Below, piece after piece: positions 9,980 to 24,900 of a DNA stretch of 64,000 nt. A program made the position numbers and the translations under genes. The DNA is from Nageia nagi (Eukaryota; Pinophyta). How positions within the stretch are numbered: position 1 is the first letter of the stretch; each line of letters starts with the position of its first letter. The DNA lies in NCBI GenBank assembly GCA_050084985.1, contig JBITNC010000002.1, forward strand, positions 2,294,001-2,358,000, given 5' to 3'. The notes under the pieces are model-generated. The model was given only the letters and a program-made list of their open reading frames with translations. It searched no databases and was not told the origin of the DNA.

Positions 9980-12900
9980 GTATGATCCTATTGGACTCTT
10001 ACATTTTACGTGTATTGTATATCTATTTTTTACTTTGTTTGCTTTCTTTTTCTTTCATTGTTGATCAGAATAAGCCCACAACCTCCAAGTCTTTGGTACA
10101 CCCACCAGTGTCACGGGTGTCTACTTTAAAGAATTTATGTTTTAGGGCTTTGCTTGTTTGCCGAAATGAATGATCAGATGGATTTTTAAGGGCAGACCAT
10201 CAAATTGAACTGCAACGCTGTGATACCATAGCTGGCTGTTGGTCTTGGATATAGTTCAGCTTCCACACATTCGGAAATTACAACCCACAATTCTTGAGGG
10301 CACCTGAAAGATCCATCGTGAAATGCTCAAGTAGCTGCGTTCTAAAGCACTTTACAGATGAGGACGTTTCAGTGCTTTGAATCCTGGCCTGTCCAAAAAT
10401 TTTAAGCATACCACTGGCAATGAAGCATTTAGTTCTTTGAAAAGTGTACCTATAATTATGATGGCAAGCTTTCATCCTTCAATGGGAACTTGGCTTCTGA
10501 ACATATGAAGACAATATTCATTCGTCACAAGAGAGTTGTTCATGCAGCTTTTTCCACCACCACCATGCAACAATTGAGAATTGGACTGCAGATGATATAT
10601 AATTTATCCTCACATTCTTACTTCGTCAAGGATGATATAGACATACTGGAACTAAACATGGGAAGCCCATCAGAATCCAAACCTGCAGTAATTGTATCTG
10701 TAAAATGCAGTATGGGTGATTCTTCTTGACTTAAACATGTTTTCACTTCTCACAGAAATCTGCTTCTTTGGTTGTCGCAATTTTTACAGTGAAACATTAA
10801 CATCTCATAAAAATTGTGTCTGGGAGACAATTGCTCGGCTAGGGATGCTCCGATCTACCATACATCGAGAAACACAAAAACATCAGAGATTGTGCCAAAG
10901 CATTCCAAACTTTATCCAAATTCGTGGAGCTATCTGGGGAATCAGTCTGTAACATCAGAAACAAATTAATAAAAATATAAGAAACTGCAACCAAATTTAT
11001 ATTGATATAGAAGTCTTGTCTATGAAAATTCTTTGAAAAGAACTGTAAAAATATTGATTTCTTTTTTCTATTTGTGTAATGCATGTCACTTTATTGAAAG
11101 TGTAAAACAGTAGGTGACTAGATTCCAAGGCCGTCTCCCACAGGGGTCATTTTAGACTGTTGTTGCTTAGTTAACATATGATTTGAAGTACTGGTGCGAG
11201 CTACAACTTTGAGCGAAGTTGCTCCCTTGCATGCTGCAAGGATACTACTTCTGAACACCATATTAACACCATATTCCAACAGTTAGAGGGTCAAGATATG
11301 ACCTGCCCCTTGACCCTTCATGTTGCAAGGAGAAACATCAATCCCTTCTGGCAAGGGCATGGACTATGTGACAGTTCTGTGTGGAATATGCCAAATTGAG
11401 CTAATATCTACAATTTATTTTTTCACGGTGATCCAAAACCTATATTTACTCAGGATATGAAATGACTCATTTCTGATTTTTACATAAAACTGGATACTCA
11501 AACACAGAAATTAGCACAAATGTTTCGCCGCAATTAGAAAAATCAGTCAGGATAGAATTGTATCAATTTCTGAATGGATACAATGAAAGAACATCCAAAA
11601 GGGTACTCAAATATGAACATAAAATGAACCGGAAAACTCCCCAGAGTGAGATAAACCCCCCTTAGGGTTTCTATTAACTCAAAAAAACATAGAAATCTAG
11701 CTGAATATTGCTCACAAAGCTGGAAACCCCTTCTAGGGCAGCAAGTGCACAAAACACAATAGCAAAAATCACCACGAACTGGCTAGATTTCTTCCACAGC
11801 AATTTCAAGTGACTAAGGGCACATCTCCTTAGTTTGCAAATGCAACAGCAAGGCTCATCTCTTGTCAACTGCAAATGCCTCCAACAGAGCTAGGGGATAT
11901 CTCCTAAACAATGGTGGAGTTTGAGTAGGGCGCAACCTTCCTCAAGAAACCCAGGGTTTCAGATACAAAGTCATATAATAGCAAATACCTACTCAAAATG
12001 AGACGCTCCATCCTCTTATATAGCTTGAGGATCTAATTTCAAGTTGACATCCCCAAACCCTAATTTGACTTAAAGTGCCTTATTACAACATAAAGAAATA
12101 AAACATAAATGAAAATAATTTAATGTTATGTCTCCTAGTCACATGAGCCCCTTTTCACTTTCATAATTAAGTGTAGGAGACGTTTACAAAAATATTTATT
12201 TTTGGGACATAACAAGATATTACATATGAGACCCATTGTATACATTAGCCATATTGGTTAGGAGTTCACTTATCCCACATTGACTTGCTTGCTACGGTTA
12301 CATTCCAGCCGTAACCTTAACTGTTTAGAATCTAACAATATTTCATTTGAATCTCTTAGTTAATTGTTTTGAACACTTGGCTCTGACCATAACCCTGTTC
12401 AGGCATTATGCTCCAAATCTGCCAGGCTAGAGAATATGTTTTTGCATTTTAATCTTCAGAGGTAGTATTCGGCTTTGGAGGCTTTTTGCTCCTAGGATTT
12501 GGAATTTTGTAGTTTGCGTCAAAGCTGCTATCTACATTGGAAATTTACCAGCTATTGAAAATTGTTTTTAAGGTTTAAAATATTCCTTAGCCGTACCTTC
12601 TTGCAGGATAAAACGAGACATGTTTATACGAATCATCTTGACAGAACTGATATTAATGTGAGTTTCAGACAGCTTCTGTTGACTATTTACTGCTTCTAAT
12701 ATGTCAATTATATTGTAGGTATTATATGTCAGTTTTTCAATTATCCTCCTTTTCTTTGCATTGATAGCAACAACTACTAAGAAAAGCTTCATAAATCAAA
12801 GTTGAATGTTTTTTGATGTAAGCGTTTGTTAAAGAAAAATGCTACATTGTAAAACTAGAAGCATTAATGATTCAAAATTCCAGATATTGGCAATGAACAT

Positions 12901-15900
12901 GAGAGATGCAGCAAGTTAACATAATACAAGAACATATGATCTGGTTAAGGAGCCCAAGCAAAATGAGAGTAACATAAATAAACTTTATATTTGGGTTACT
13001 TCTGTGTTCGTACTGCAGAGTGAGAAATAAATAACAGAGTCAACATTTTCCATTAAGAAAACATAAGTACATATTTACTGCTAGAGCAATAAATCAACAT
13101 TAGTACAAGTGGTAACTATAAAAATATCATAGAAAGAAGGAAAGAAAGAAATACTATACATCTGAAGGGGTTCTGAGAGCAAAGAAAACAAAACTAAATT
13201 AGTTAAGTTACAGCCAAGGAAAACTGTGAGTGTGTGAAAAATATGTGATGGTAAGGATGAATCAAAGAATATCATATGGCAACACACTAAGAATGAATTG
13301 AAGAATATCAAATGGCAACACGCTAAGAATGAATTAAAGAATATCATATGGCAACACACAGGTAATAGTGTATCAAAGTTGTTCAATGGTGGAATATGGA
13401 GAAGTGGAAGAAGAAAAGTTCCTGCTAACCCTTCTATCCACCAAAGCCAGTAAGTCTGTGGAAGAAGTGAGAAATCTAGTGATGCATTCCTTCTTGGATT
13501 GCCTGGATTGTGGGCAAGGATGGGAGAAATGTCCTTGGGGATTAATTCTTACCTGTTATGGGGATTATAGTCACCTTTCAGAAAGGGCGATGATGTTGTG
13601 CAGATCTGCTACTGATCATACGAGTAGCAGTAGCAAAGCATGAGAAGATCTATACAGCTGTAGGGTTTATGGTGACATAAGTGCAACAACACCAATATAA
13701 TAATGATGAATACATAGTAGATTTAAGATGAGTTCAGTATAAGTTGATATTTAGCATTATTCAAATTGGCCACTTCCATGTGTCCTGCTTAAGATGCTCA
13801 ACTTTCAAGATTTTGATTAGCTGTAAAATTTATTGGTTTGTCGTTAGTACTCATGGTTTCTCTATCCTCACAATGACATTTTTGAACTTTGGTGCTGGTT
13901 ATGTAAACTTATTGCTAGATTTGCAGTAAAATCCCCTTTTTTCAGTAAAGAATCCTTGACAGCCAATTCTTTAAACTTAAACTTCCCCAAATTGCCCGTA
14001 AGAAGACCTTTCAGCTGTGTGTTATCTTTATTTATATATATGTTCCTTCATTTTGAAATATATCTGATGGCATCTTCAAGCCATCAACAATACCTGCAAC
14101 CTTGAGTCTTCAATTTTCTATTCTAAGCATAGTTTATTTTACGTAGATCCCCTCTATATATGAGGAAATCATGCAAATTTTTAAATAGATAGTGTATAGT
14201 ATTGCTGGAGCATTCTCAAATCATGCTTTTTTTCTCACCTCCGCTAGACATCTATTACATATTGTAATTAAGGAGAATCATGCATTTGTCATGAAAGGGA
14301 CCTTAGGAGATGGGTATTTTCATTCTATTTGGTTATCATGCAAGTTTTCTATATTCATGAGTTTGATAGAGATATGTTTCTTGATAATCTAGAGACTAGC
14401 AATTGCCTCACAGTTCACTAATATATGTCACTGTTGCATATCAAAATGCAGTTGGCAAGATTTTTCAGTGACTGTTGTTGTTAGCAGTATGTTTAGTTTT
14501 GTTTTGAATCATTGTGTGGGACATGGATGAGAATCAGAATTTCAAATTGCCATTGATTTGACACTTGAGGAATTAGAGAATTTTTGCCATTTGGCAAGCA
14601 GTGTTGGTTGAATGGAAATGGTTGGGAAATTAACAAGTCTATACCTCGTCTTTCGAGCATTGTTGAGGGTTCAAGGTTGATGGGATGTATAGCTAAGTAT
14701 GGGTGGCTTCTCAGATGCGAAGGTTGTTTCAATTCATAGACAGCCACAGTTGAACCAAATAAAGGTCATTTTCATACTTCGGTTGCCATGCAGTGTGATG
14801 AAGAGAAACGTTGTTAAGATAGCTAACAAGAAATAGGAGAACCATGACGAGAAGAATGGGAAGGATGAAACCATTATTGAGGAGCTGACATATGAGGGTT
14901 AAAAGAATGTTATTGGAATTTGTACACAACATCATTTTAGATCCATGAAGGTCATTACCACTCTTTGACTTGTCTATAATGAGGGCATTGAAGACCACCC
15001 ATGTTAAGATGGAAAAGAAGAAATGGAAAAAAAACTGTTTTGGCAAGAAGGGGAAGCATAGAACCAATGCGAGGAGATAACATAGTATACTATTTTCTAT
15101 ACATGGTGTCACCTCATGATTTTGATATCAGTGTTTGACAAGAACATTTAGTTCCATGAGAAGCCTCTTGTGAAAAATTTCATGTACTCTGATCCTACTT
15201 ACTATATCTATATCTACAACTTATGAGGTGCTTGGTTGTCAAGTTTTGAAGATTGCACACTTGAAGGATTAAGAATGCTATCCAGGATTTGATTCACAAA
15301 AGATAGTTATTTAAATGTACATTTACCCCTTTTGGCTCATATCGCTTATGTAAGGTTTGTTGGATGGCAAGATCTACGATTGGTTTTGGGATTTATCATT
15401 TCAGCCAAAGAAGTGTTTAGAAACTGTTTCATATTGGCACTCACAACTATCACACTTGTTGTAAGCAATGAGAATGTGTTATTGCCCCAAGAAATGGCTA
15501 GAGCATTTGATGTTCAAGTGTTTATATTCAGGGATTGAGCTTCACATTAGTCATTTGAATTGAATACCTTGAAAGTGTTCAAGAAAAAATCAGAAGTATT
15601 TGATCCATAGGTTGCATCAGTAGGGCAGGGCCAAATTTGTTTAAAGGCATTAAGAGCTGTGAATTGAAAAATACTTAAAAAGGGAGATGGGTTGTAGATG
15701 AGGGGAAAGTTGGGACAAGCTGAAGGTGGGGAAGGTTGTGAGACTTCTGGAAGACAACTTCATGACAATGATGATGAGTGGGAAAACAAAGGTGGTGATG
15801 CTGATAATGATTACAATGAGGTGAGGATTGTCAGAGGCATCACTGGTGAGGATTTTCAGAGGCATGTGGTTACTATGTACTCATTTAAGTGTAGCGCTTC

Positions 15901-18900
15901 TTGGGGACAAAGCCTTATTTTTCTTTTGGTCCTGGAGTATGGCATGCATTTGTTTGGTGAGAGCATCTCCTTCACCTTGTCGATCCTTGCTGTGTTTTCT
16001 ATTCTCAAGAATCCGAAGAAGCTAGCACTTGATTCTGGTGGTAGCCTGAATTGTAGCTTGTCATAAATCAGACTTTGTAAATTACAGCTCTGGGTTACTA
16101 AAATGTTCATCATTGATCTGTTTCTTGTCTTGGGAGTTCATCTTGTAGATTTAAGAATTTTGTATTTTGATATTGCTCTTTTTGATTATTTATTTATATT
16201 GCTCTTATTGATTATTTATTTATTTTATGGTAAACCCCTTTTTTAATTTTGGAGAAGGGTACTTAAACTCTATTCAGCAAATTGAGCCCGCATGGGTAGT
16301 GTAGTACAAGTTGACCATGGAAGGGTGTTGGAATTTGAATTTGGGCCTCCACTATGGAAATTACCTACTTTACGAATCCACCTTCTATTAACTGACATTC
16401 ATATTTACATCCTATGTTGCAACATTCAAATTTGTGTTTGAATTTAGCAAGGATGAAATTTGTGAAAATGTTGCCCTTACAAACATTGGCCATAAAATTT
16501 GCCATTGAGTTCAAACAATTATTTGAAATAAAATATAACTAAAAATAAAAAATATTTAGAAAAAATAAAAGTGAAGTAAACAAATAAAACTTATTTGAAA
16601 TAAAAGTGCTAAAAAATGTTAAGAAAACAAAAACTGTTATTCTGAAATAGAAGTTTAAGAACAATATATTACACTTCAAAACAAATTTATAACACATGTG
16701 CGGTCCTCTTCTCTTCATTTATTAGACTTAAAAACTAATTAAAAATACTCTCAGCCTTCTTCTCTTCATTTATTAGTTATCATTTAAAAACAAATTAAAA
16801 AACACACATTGCAGCCCTCTTCTCTTCAACAACGAAGCTATGTATTCTGGTGGCCTGAACAACTCTAAAGCTTATTCATCAAGGCATCATGGCTCTGTGA
16901 TTGAGCAAGCTACAGAAGTGCAAGCACAACAGGAGAAGGGGAAGTTGCATAAAAACAACCATATCTGTAAGATTATCACTTTAACCTCGACTTTGTTTAG
17001 CAGCGAACAGAGTCTGCTGACCCCTGTTGAGCTCAAGAAATTCGCAATGCAACTGGAAGAGAGTTAGAAAAACAACACCATGGTGCCCCCCATAGATGGA
17101 GAGTATGGCAAGGGTGGAATAACTGGCATGGGATTTTGGAGCCAGTGCACCTAAACCTCCAAAGAGAGTTCCTTAAATATGGAGAACACACAAACACCGA
17201 GTTCACTATAGATACTAAAGAAGTTATCAATAGAACCACTATAAATTGTTGGACAAAGTTCATCTGCACCATATGTGCTGCAAGATCACCATATATCTCT
17301 TCTCCATTTTGGCCATTAACCTGCCAAATTTCCTTGAACAGTTGGATGAGATAGTTCCTTGGAGCAAGGACTTCATCTAGATGGCCTATGTTGTGGCTTG
17401 TATCGACAAGGAGGTCCAATGGTTGGGAAGGCAGGACTTCATGGTTGCATGGCGGGGAACTATGGGCCATCCCAATTCAAAATGCCATTTGATTCTAACG
17501 CAATTAATTTTTAAATCCAAACAATTTTTTAGGGCTCTGTTAAAATGTGGAGAGATTGAAACTTTATGTATCAAATTTGCTGAGTGCGGCAACATAGTAA
17601 TACATCATGTATGTACATTGAAGATATTGATTTTGAATTGTGTTCTTATCCATTGATGCGATGTCTATGTGAACTCTTTGGTTTCATTTTATACTGTCAA
17701 TTTTTTTATTTAATAATTGTAAGTCTACGTCTGCATGTTATTTCAACGTATGTACCTCCTTAGGGTTCAGTCCTTTTGACAAATTGCATCGTGAAGCATG
17801 CTTGTTAAAATCAATGCAGTCTTACTTCTGTGTTTGGCTTAAAGTCTTATTTACTTCAGATGCCAGTAGAAACCAAAATCTAATCCCTGCACAGAGGTTT
17901 CCAATTTGATTTATAGACTTACATGAAATTCTAGTATTAGAAGCATATGATTACTTGAATTGAATTTTATTAGTTTTGGTTCTTAGATCTTGTATGATTT
18001 TGTCTTTCAAATGTTTATCAATATGTAACAGCATAGGATAATTTACTGTTAAGAACATCTTCCATGTTTCTTAACATCAAGAACATGCTTGGTATTGTTC
18101 CAAGAGAAGTGATCAGGCAATCCTGTGCACTTGTAACATTTATAGGTGAATTTAAGGAAAGAATGAACAAACTCATAGGATTACTTAGGCCAAGGAATTT
18201 CCCAGCATTTGAAGTTATGGCCTGTTGCATGGCTTAGGAGGTTGTTTATGAAGTATACATGCAAGGGTAAATGCTTGGTTGATGACGTTTACTTGATTCT
18301 TTGAAGTAATAAATCTGGTGGCTATATGTAAATAACCTGAGAAATCTTAAGGAGGGGTTCTAGTAGACAAATTGTGTTGGGCAGCTAAATAATGGCATGA
18401 TACCTTGTGTTGTACAGATCTTTCTGAATTTTATACCTAAAGATGAACTTGTCACAGTATAAAGTTTAGAACAGCATCACATATCTTTTATTGCTTAACA
18501 AATACTGCATAACTGATCCTAAGACCTTGACATCAGTTGCTGTAAGAACAAAGTAATATCAACTTGTGAATTTTGAGGGTGAAGTTGATGCCACTTGGTC
18601 CCTTTACTTGACAGAAGGCAAAGTTTCAATTTTTTTGGTGGCTTTTGTTTTTTATCAGTATGTTCTTTATTAACATTTGATTCCTAAGAATTCCCTCATG
18701 CTTGAAATAACAGCTCCAAGCTGGCATAACAGCGGATTTATATTTGTAAAGATTCAGGGAGGCTTCCAAGAGATTAGAACTTCGGTAACTATTTCCTGTT
18801 TGATGAATCAGAATACTTGCATTTCCTTAAAGTTCTTCCTTTTAACAGCACTAAAGTGCTTGTTCTTGGCAGATCTGTGATGTGGTTGCAATAGCCAGGC

Positions 18901-21900
18901 TTTTGAATGCCACCCTTGTCATTCCAGAACTCCAGGAAACAACAAGTACAAAGAGAATCAGGTTGGCAAGTTTTTCATCTAGTATGTGCATGAATTATGC
19001 TTCTCTGATCATGTTAAACATAGTTAATTTTTATTGGAAGGAAGGTGAAATGCTATATGGACTTTAATTCAATCAATCCTTTTGTGTGCCTGTGGCAGCT
19101 CAAAATTCAAGAGTTTTGGATACCTTTATAACGAGGAACAGTTCATTGCAGCACTCACAAATGATGTATTGATTGTGAAGAGTCTTCCAAAAAGATTCAA
19201 ACCTGCTAGAAAGAGGAATGAGTTACCTGTTTTCACGCCTGTGTATTCAGCTTCTCCTGACTTTTTCCTTAAAGAGGTTTTGCCAAAACTCAAAAAGCAT
19301 AAGGCAATTGGGCTACTAGTATCTGGAGGTGGCTGTTTACAGGTAATAGGCAAATATTATCTTTTTTGGGATACACAACTTAGTCTTTGGTTGTTAATCT
19401 GTTTTTAATATTTTATGTGTCACGCAAAGAAATGAGTCAGGATATTGACTAAACTATATTTATGGATAATGATATAAGGTGATTAACCCTACCAACTGAA
19501 CAACACTAGTTTGTTCCACCGGAATGCATATAGAATCTGGTTTAGCTCAGAAAACCTCATGGAAACAAACGAATATGCAATATAACAGTACTCTTATTAG
19601 TACTTTTGGAAACAGAATGAGAGGAAAACATTGAGACCTTATCTTACAAATCTAATTATACCTTTTAAGGCCAATAATCACCTCATATATGCATTTGAAA
19701 AACTAAAATCTTGAATTCTAAAATATTCAATAGAAGGAAGGAATTGTATGTGTCCACAAGGAAGCAGAACTTGTAGCTGAGATTAAAACTAAAACCAACA
19801 AATGCCCTACGCTTTAAACAAAATCAAGATGATGAAAATGTTATAATTTGGATTCAGTTGAATCAAATGAAATCATGATGATCAAAATGGTTTCCAATAT
19901 ATCCATAAAATTTGAACTTGTATATTTAGGCAGGGTGCTTTCTATATGAGCAAAATCCGAGACTACATCGATATAAGTTACAAAATGGAAAAACCAGCTT
20001 GTGTACAGCGTATATTGTTCCTCTAAATTAGGGCTGAAATATGGCAGTGAATTATGCGCTTTTGTTTTTGGCTGCAACTAGAAAGACAACAAAGTGCATA
20101 TCATCCCGAAGATGAATGGCATATATACAATTACTCTTGCTTTGTGTCTCTGGTAAATTTGACCTGGGGTTAAGATTTGACATGAGAGGGTGGTGTTCTT
20201 CATAGTGATTGACATTAAGGGTGTAGTTACATCAAATATGTTATTCCTTTAGTCTGCTGCTTTTGCAGTTCATCTTGATATTTGTTTTGGACCTCTTTGT
20301 AGATTGATGCCTGCTCTGCTAGAAGAGATTTTATTCCATGCTTTTGTATTTATCTGCAAATTATGCAGCATGGTCCAGTAACCTTTTATTCCAGGCTTTT
20401 GTAATCAAACATATGCTGTCGATGTTCAACGTTGTTTGTTAATAATCATATTGTATCTTGATGGTAGCACATTACTCTTTTGCATGATGCTTGCATTGAG
20501 TATGTCATGCTAAGTATTCTTAGGAGTCTAGGAGATACTACTATTGCATAAAACTCATGAATGAATTGAAACAAATCATTATGTTGCAAATAAAGTGTGG
20601 CAAATGAATGTTGCTATGAGTTACTTTTGGGATCTTACCAATCTTAATGTTTGAACACACATACAAACTTGTGTGTCCACACTTTACACTCTCTGGTCAT
20701 TCAATGCGTTCTATTATGTAGCAAAGGTTCTTCTAGTACAAGGCAACATAAAGATTACTTGCTTTGTATTGACTTTATGGTTTGCTTCCTTAGCTGGCTT
20801 TCTTGAGGACTTGGGTAAGATGGACAAAAATAGAGGTAGTGGAAATGGTATGAAAAGAGACAGTGATACATGAAGAGAGATAGAAAGAGTCTTGTGCACC
20901 TGCACATATTCCCAGACATATTTGAGGGCAGAGAGGGGTGTGTTGAGTGGTCTTAGGCCCCACATCTCCTCAACTGCATGTTGATATTGTGTCTTTGATT
21001 GCACTCTGGCCTCGAATAGCATAATCTATGGACTTCAAAAACATGTGTTCTGCTTTTTAAAATTTAATATTGAACCAACTATTTGCTATGCTATGCATGA
21101 TTGCTAAATTGAATGAATATTTCATATATTTTATTTTGAACTTGGTCATATTTGACTCTGTTAGGCTATATTTTGTGTCATTAAAAGAATATCTCGTTCT
21201 GTTTGCTGAGTGTTTTTTTGTCATGTTTTAATTGGACCCTGTCTTGTAACTATAGTACAAATCAACAAATGATATAGCCTAGAAATTAGAACATTATTAG
21301 TCAACTAATGCAGCTTAATGCTAACCTTTGAAGCCCTTATCCCTAATTCTATGTGGAGCTACTGAGAGATGCCAAATATAGAGAATAATGTTCTATGTAT
21401 TTGCCGCTCGATGATGGGTCAGCCACCCTCAAACATCCAAAACTTTATTATTAGAAGTAGGCAGAATCTTGGATCAGGTAAATCAACCTTCATGTAGCTC
21501 TTATTAGAAAAAAGAATAAAATATGATATGGCATAAATTTACTAGAAGAATGGATTGTCTAACACCACTACCCATGAGCCATCTATTACAATATTTGTGA
21601 TATTTTAATTGATTATTCTCACATGCTAGATGGCTATCCAAAATGTGTTGTCTTTCAACATTCATTCCGCTTCTGTTGATGATTCTCACATGCTATTCAA
21701 AATGTAGGCCGAATCTTGGATCAGGTAAATCAATCTTCAGGGAGCTTTTATTAGAGATAAAAATGAAATATCCCATGGCATATATTTACTAAAAACACGC
21801 TATCCAAAATGTGTTAGTCTTACAACATTTCTTCTGTTTCTATTGATGATTCTCACATGCTATTCAAAGTGTAGTTTGCATAATTTATTAGCTTAGTTAT

Positions 21901-24900
21901 TTTAGTTTTGTTTTCTTGTAATTTACTAATTTAGATCTCCTTTTGGTGCAAAAACAGTTATCTGTACCCACTTGTTTTTATTTCTTGAGTTGCACTGACC
22001 TATTTTAATCACTTGTGGATATTTATAGAAAGTAACTTTCTTTCTAGTGAGAACTGTAGAATCTTATCTAGAAATGAATATACAAATAATATGTTTCAAG
22101 AAAAATAAATGCCATTCTAAAAAAAGTGAGTTGCAATTTTGTTCATTAATCTTCAATGAAGTTGGTGACACATGCTGCCTATCATCATGGAATTTTGCAC
22201 ATAGTCGAGCCGTAATCATAGCGATTGTGAACTTGACTTGCATCCTAAATGGGCTGCATCCTCCAAATAATGGATTGCTAACTACAGGGAGTATTTTGGG
22301 GATAAAGGCAATAAATGATTGCTTATTTGTTTCCCTTTTTATGGGTGAGAGATGCATTCTACAGATATATCCTAATGGGAGCACCATTGTAAGATGATAT
22401 TACTCCATTGGTGTATGAATAAATATCTTGGATAATGTATAGGAGTAAAAAGTATTTTATAGTATAAGATAAAAACTGAAATATACTACTTTTTTTGATG
22501 TTCCCTTTCAAGAAGGCTGATTTCACATCCATTTGATGAATTTTCCATCTTTTGTGGACTGCAATAGTTATAACCATGTGGATGGTCTTCATTGTAACCA
22601 CTAGTGCAAAGGTCTTTACATTATCAATGCCATCTTTGTGTAAACCTTTTGCCACTAGCCTATCCTTGCATTTTTAAACACTTCCATTGCTCTTCACTTA
22701 GTCTTAAGCATCCATTTTGTCCACACAATCTTTTTAAATTTAGGCAACTTACAAAGTTGCCAAGTATCATTTTGTTTCTACAGAACTAATCTCCTCCTTC
22801 ATGGAATTCCTCCAAATCTTATTTTTATTTGCCTCCTCTAATGAAGAAGCCTTCCTTGTCCATCTATGAAAAGTAGGCAGCATCATTTTTGTGCCATCTC
22901 AACATCATCATCTTTATCAATGTTAAATATCACAATTGTATTTATGACTTAATCCAACGTCTTTGCTTGATTTCTAGTTAGCCTCTTAGTGAAATTTGAA
23001 TCAAGAATATGAGAAGATAGATGATTTTTAGTTATTTTCTTTCCTCTGTGGATGCTTTCAAACTTATCTATTGAAGCAGCATTACCTGTGTCACTATCAT
23101 GATCATCTTCACTTGAAGAAGAGGTGCTTCTTTTGCCATTTCAGGCTGGTGGTGATAGCGGTGGATTTGGAGATGGTATAGAAGGCTGGTTTAAAGCTCC
23201 ATTTATCTCTCCAACATTGACAAGCTTCTTACAACCTTGACGGACATACACTACACTTCATCAAATATCACATCTTTAGATTCAATGAGCAAATATTGTA
23301 ACAATGCTTTCCATGAGCAAAGCAGAAGAGTGGAGGAGTTGATTTGTGACAAGTAATTATGAAAGAGTGATGGACATACACTACACCTCAATTTCTCTAG
23401 CTTGGTGAAAATTACTGCCAAAGAATTGGTAGTTGAGCTTGTAACGATCCAAAACAGATCTCAAGCAAATATCAGTGAATTATTACAAAGTTAACCAAAC
23501 TAGGGCATCCAATGTGCAATCACAAACCCTAGAGTACCAACGTTGGGCTTCCACAAGCTCAATACAAACAAGAAATGCCAATGATGGGCCAATACCCACA
23601 ATATACAACAATTACAAGCTATTAATGCCAATGTTGGAAAAACACAAACACAATAAGGCGAAACGATGCCAAATATGAACAAGTACTCAACAATGACTGA
23701 GATCCAAAGTGCCCACAGCTTATATTATGATATGCAATGTATAATCAATACAAAACCAGGCCCAAAGGGTTGATGTTAGCCTCCTGGAGCTGAATTGGGC
23801 TGGACAAACTCTCTTGATGTTGCTAGACGGACATGGGACAGTAGCGCCTCCTCACAATCTAACTCCTCCCCATCAAAGGGGCCCTCCTCAAATTCGGATA
23901 ACCACGCGAGTGGTAGAGACTCCACCTCGGATACCACCGGATCGGCACCAATGCCGTAGATTGCCAAGATCCCTCAGCTTGACAACCCTCTTAGGTGCTC
24001 CACCTAAGGAATACACTTAGCGTTGCGCAAAGGTCTTGTCCACCGGACGAAGTAGGTAAATGTAATAATAATCAAGTTTGTCTAGCAAATGAGCCTCCAA
24101 GTCTTGTTATACTCTTCACCAGGTCCTGGATCTCACCTCGGAATCATCACTAGGCTGTAAGGCCCCAACGGTTGCCTCTAGAGGGCTCAGGATACCCAAC
24201 GTGGATGCCTAGGTGTCAGGCATGCCAATGTGGGATTCCTGGGTGCCATAAATGCTAGTGCAGGGTCTAGGAGTGCCACGCGTGCCCAGGTGGACCTAGG
24301 AGTCATGCGTGGAAGCCTAGGAGTTTGGGATGGCCAACATGGGGTCTAGGGAGCTCCTCAAGGCTGGTGCAAGCATGTGAACCTCTATCCTGGTTAATCA
24401 ATGCATACAAGATCTTGGGATTCTCACAATCAATTCCAGGATCTCCAAGTACATTAATTTATCCTATTGTAAACTTGGGAGGGATACGTCCCACTAGGGG
24501 CTCACAGTGGGGTCCATGGACCAATTAATTCCTATCCCAAGTTATACAAAACAAACCACAGATCAAACTACAAAACAAACTCCAAAAGGGATGTTATTAA
24601 GACATCCCTTTTGGCTCTTACATTATTTTTATATAGTACAAAAGGGATGTTACAAAGCTTAACACCAATTGGAGAAGAGGAGGATATGTAAGAAGGGTGT
24701 GTTTTAGGAAAGCATGCTAGACAAAAGTTCCTCAACAAAGAGGCTTGGAGGGCTTCTAAGATACTTGAGCTCGTGCACATCGATTGTTGTGGCCCTTTGA
24801 CTACGCCAAGAATTGGTAAGTTACTTTATTACATGTCACTGGTTGATGATTTCTCAAGGTGGTGTTGGATTTTCTTTTTGAAATCCAAACATGAGGCATT

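Noticed and set aside
13081-13386. Minus-strand open frame with 12-residue Cys/His-rich repeats
   Set aside because: A by-product of the 36-bp DNA tandem repeat; looks like a metal-binding repeat protein but has no start context or relatives.
14729-15112. 127-codon hydrophobic minus-strand open frame
   Set aside because: Composition is that of reversed purine-rich DNA; no motif and no partner exons.
15698-16066. 122-codon + strand open frame with acidic start
   Set aside because: No recognisable domain; length is within chance for this region.
17033-17470. 145-codon minus-strand open frame in intron 2
   Set aside because: Not recognised as any family and no homologous neighbour piece; kept only as part of the intron description.
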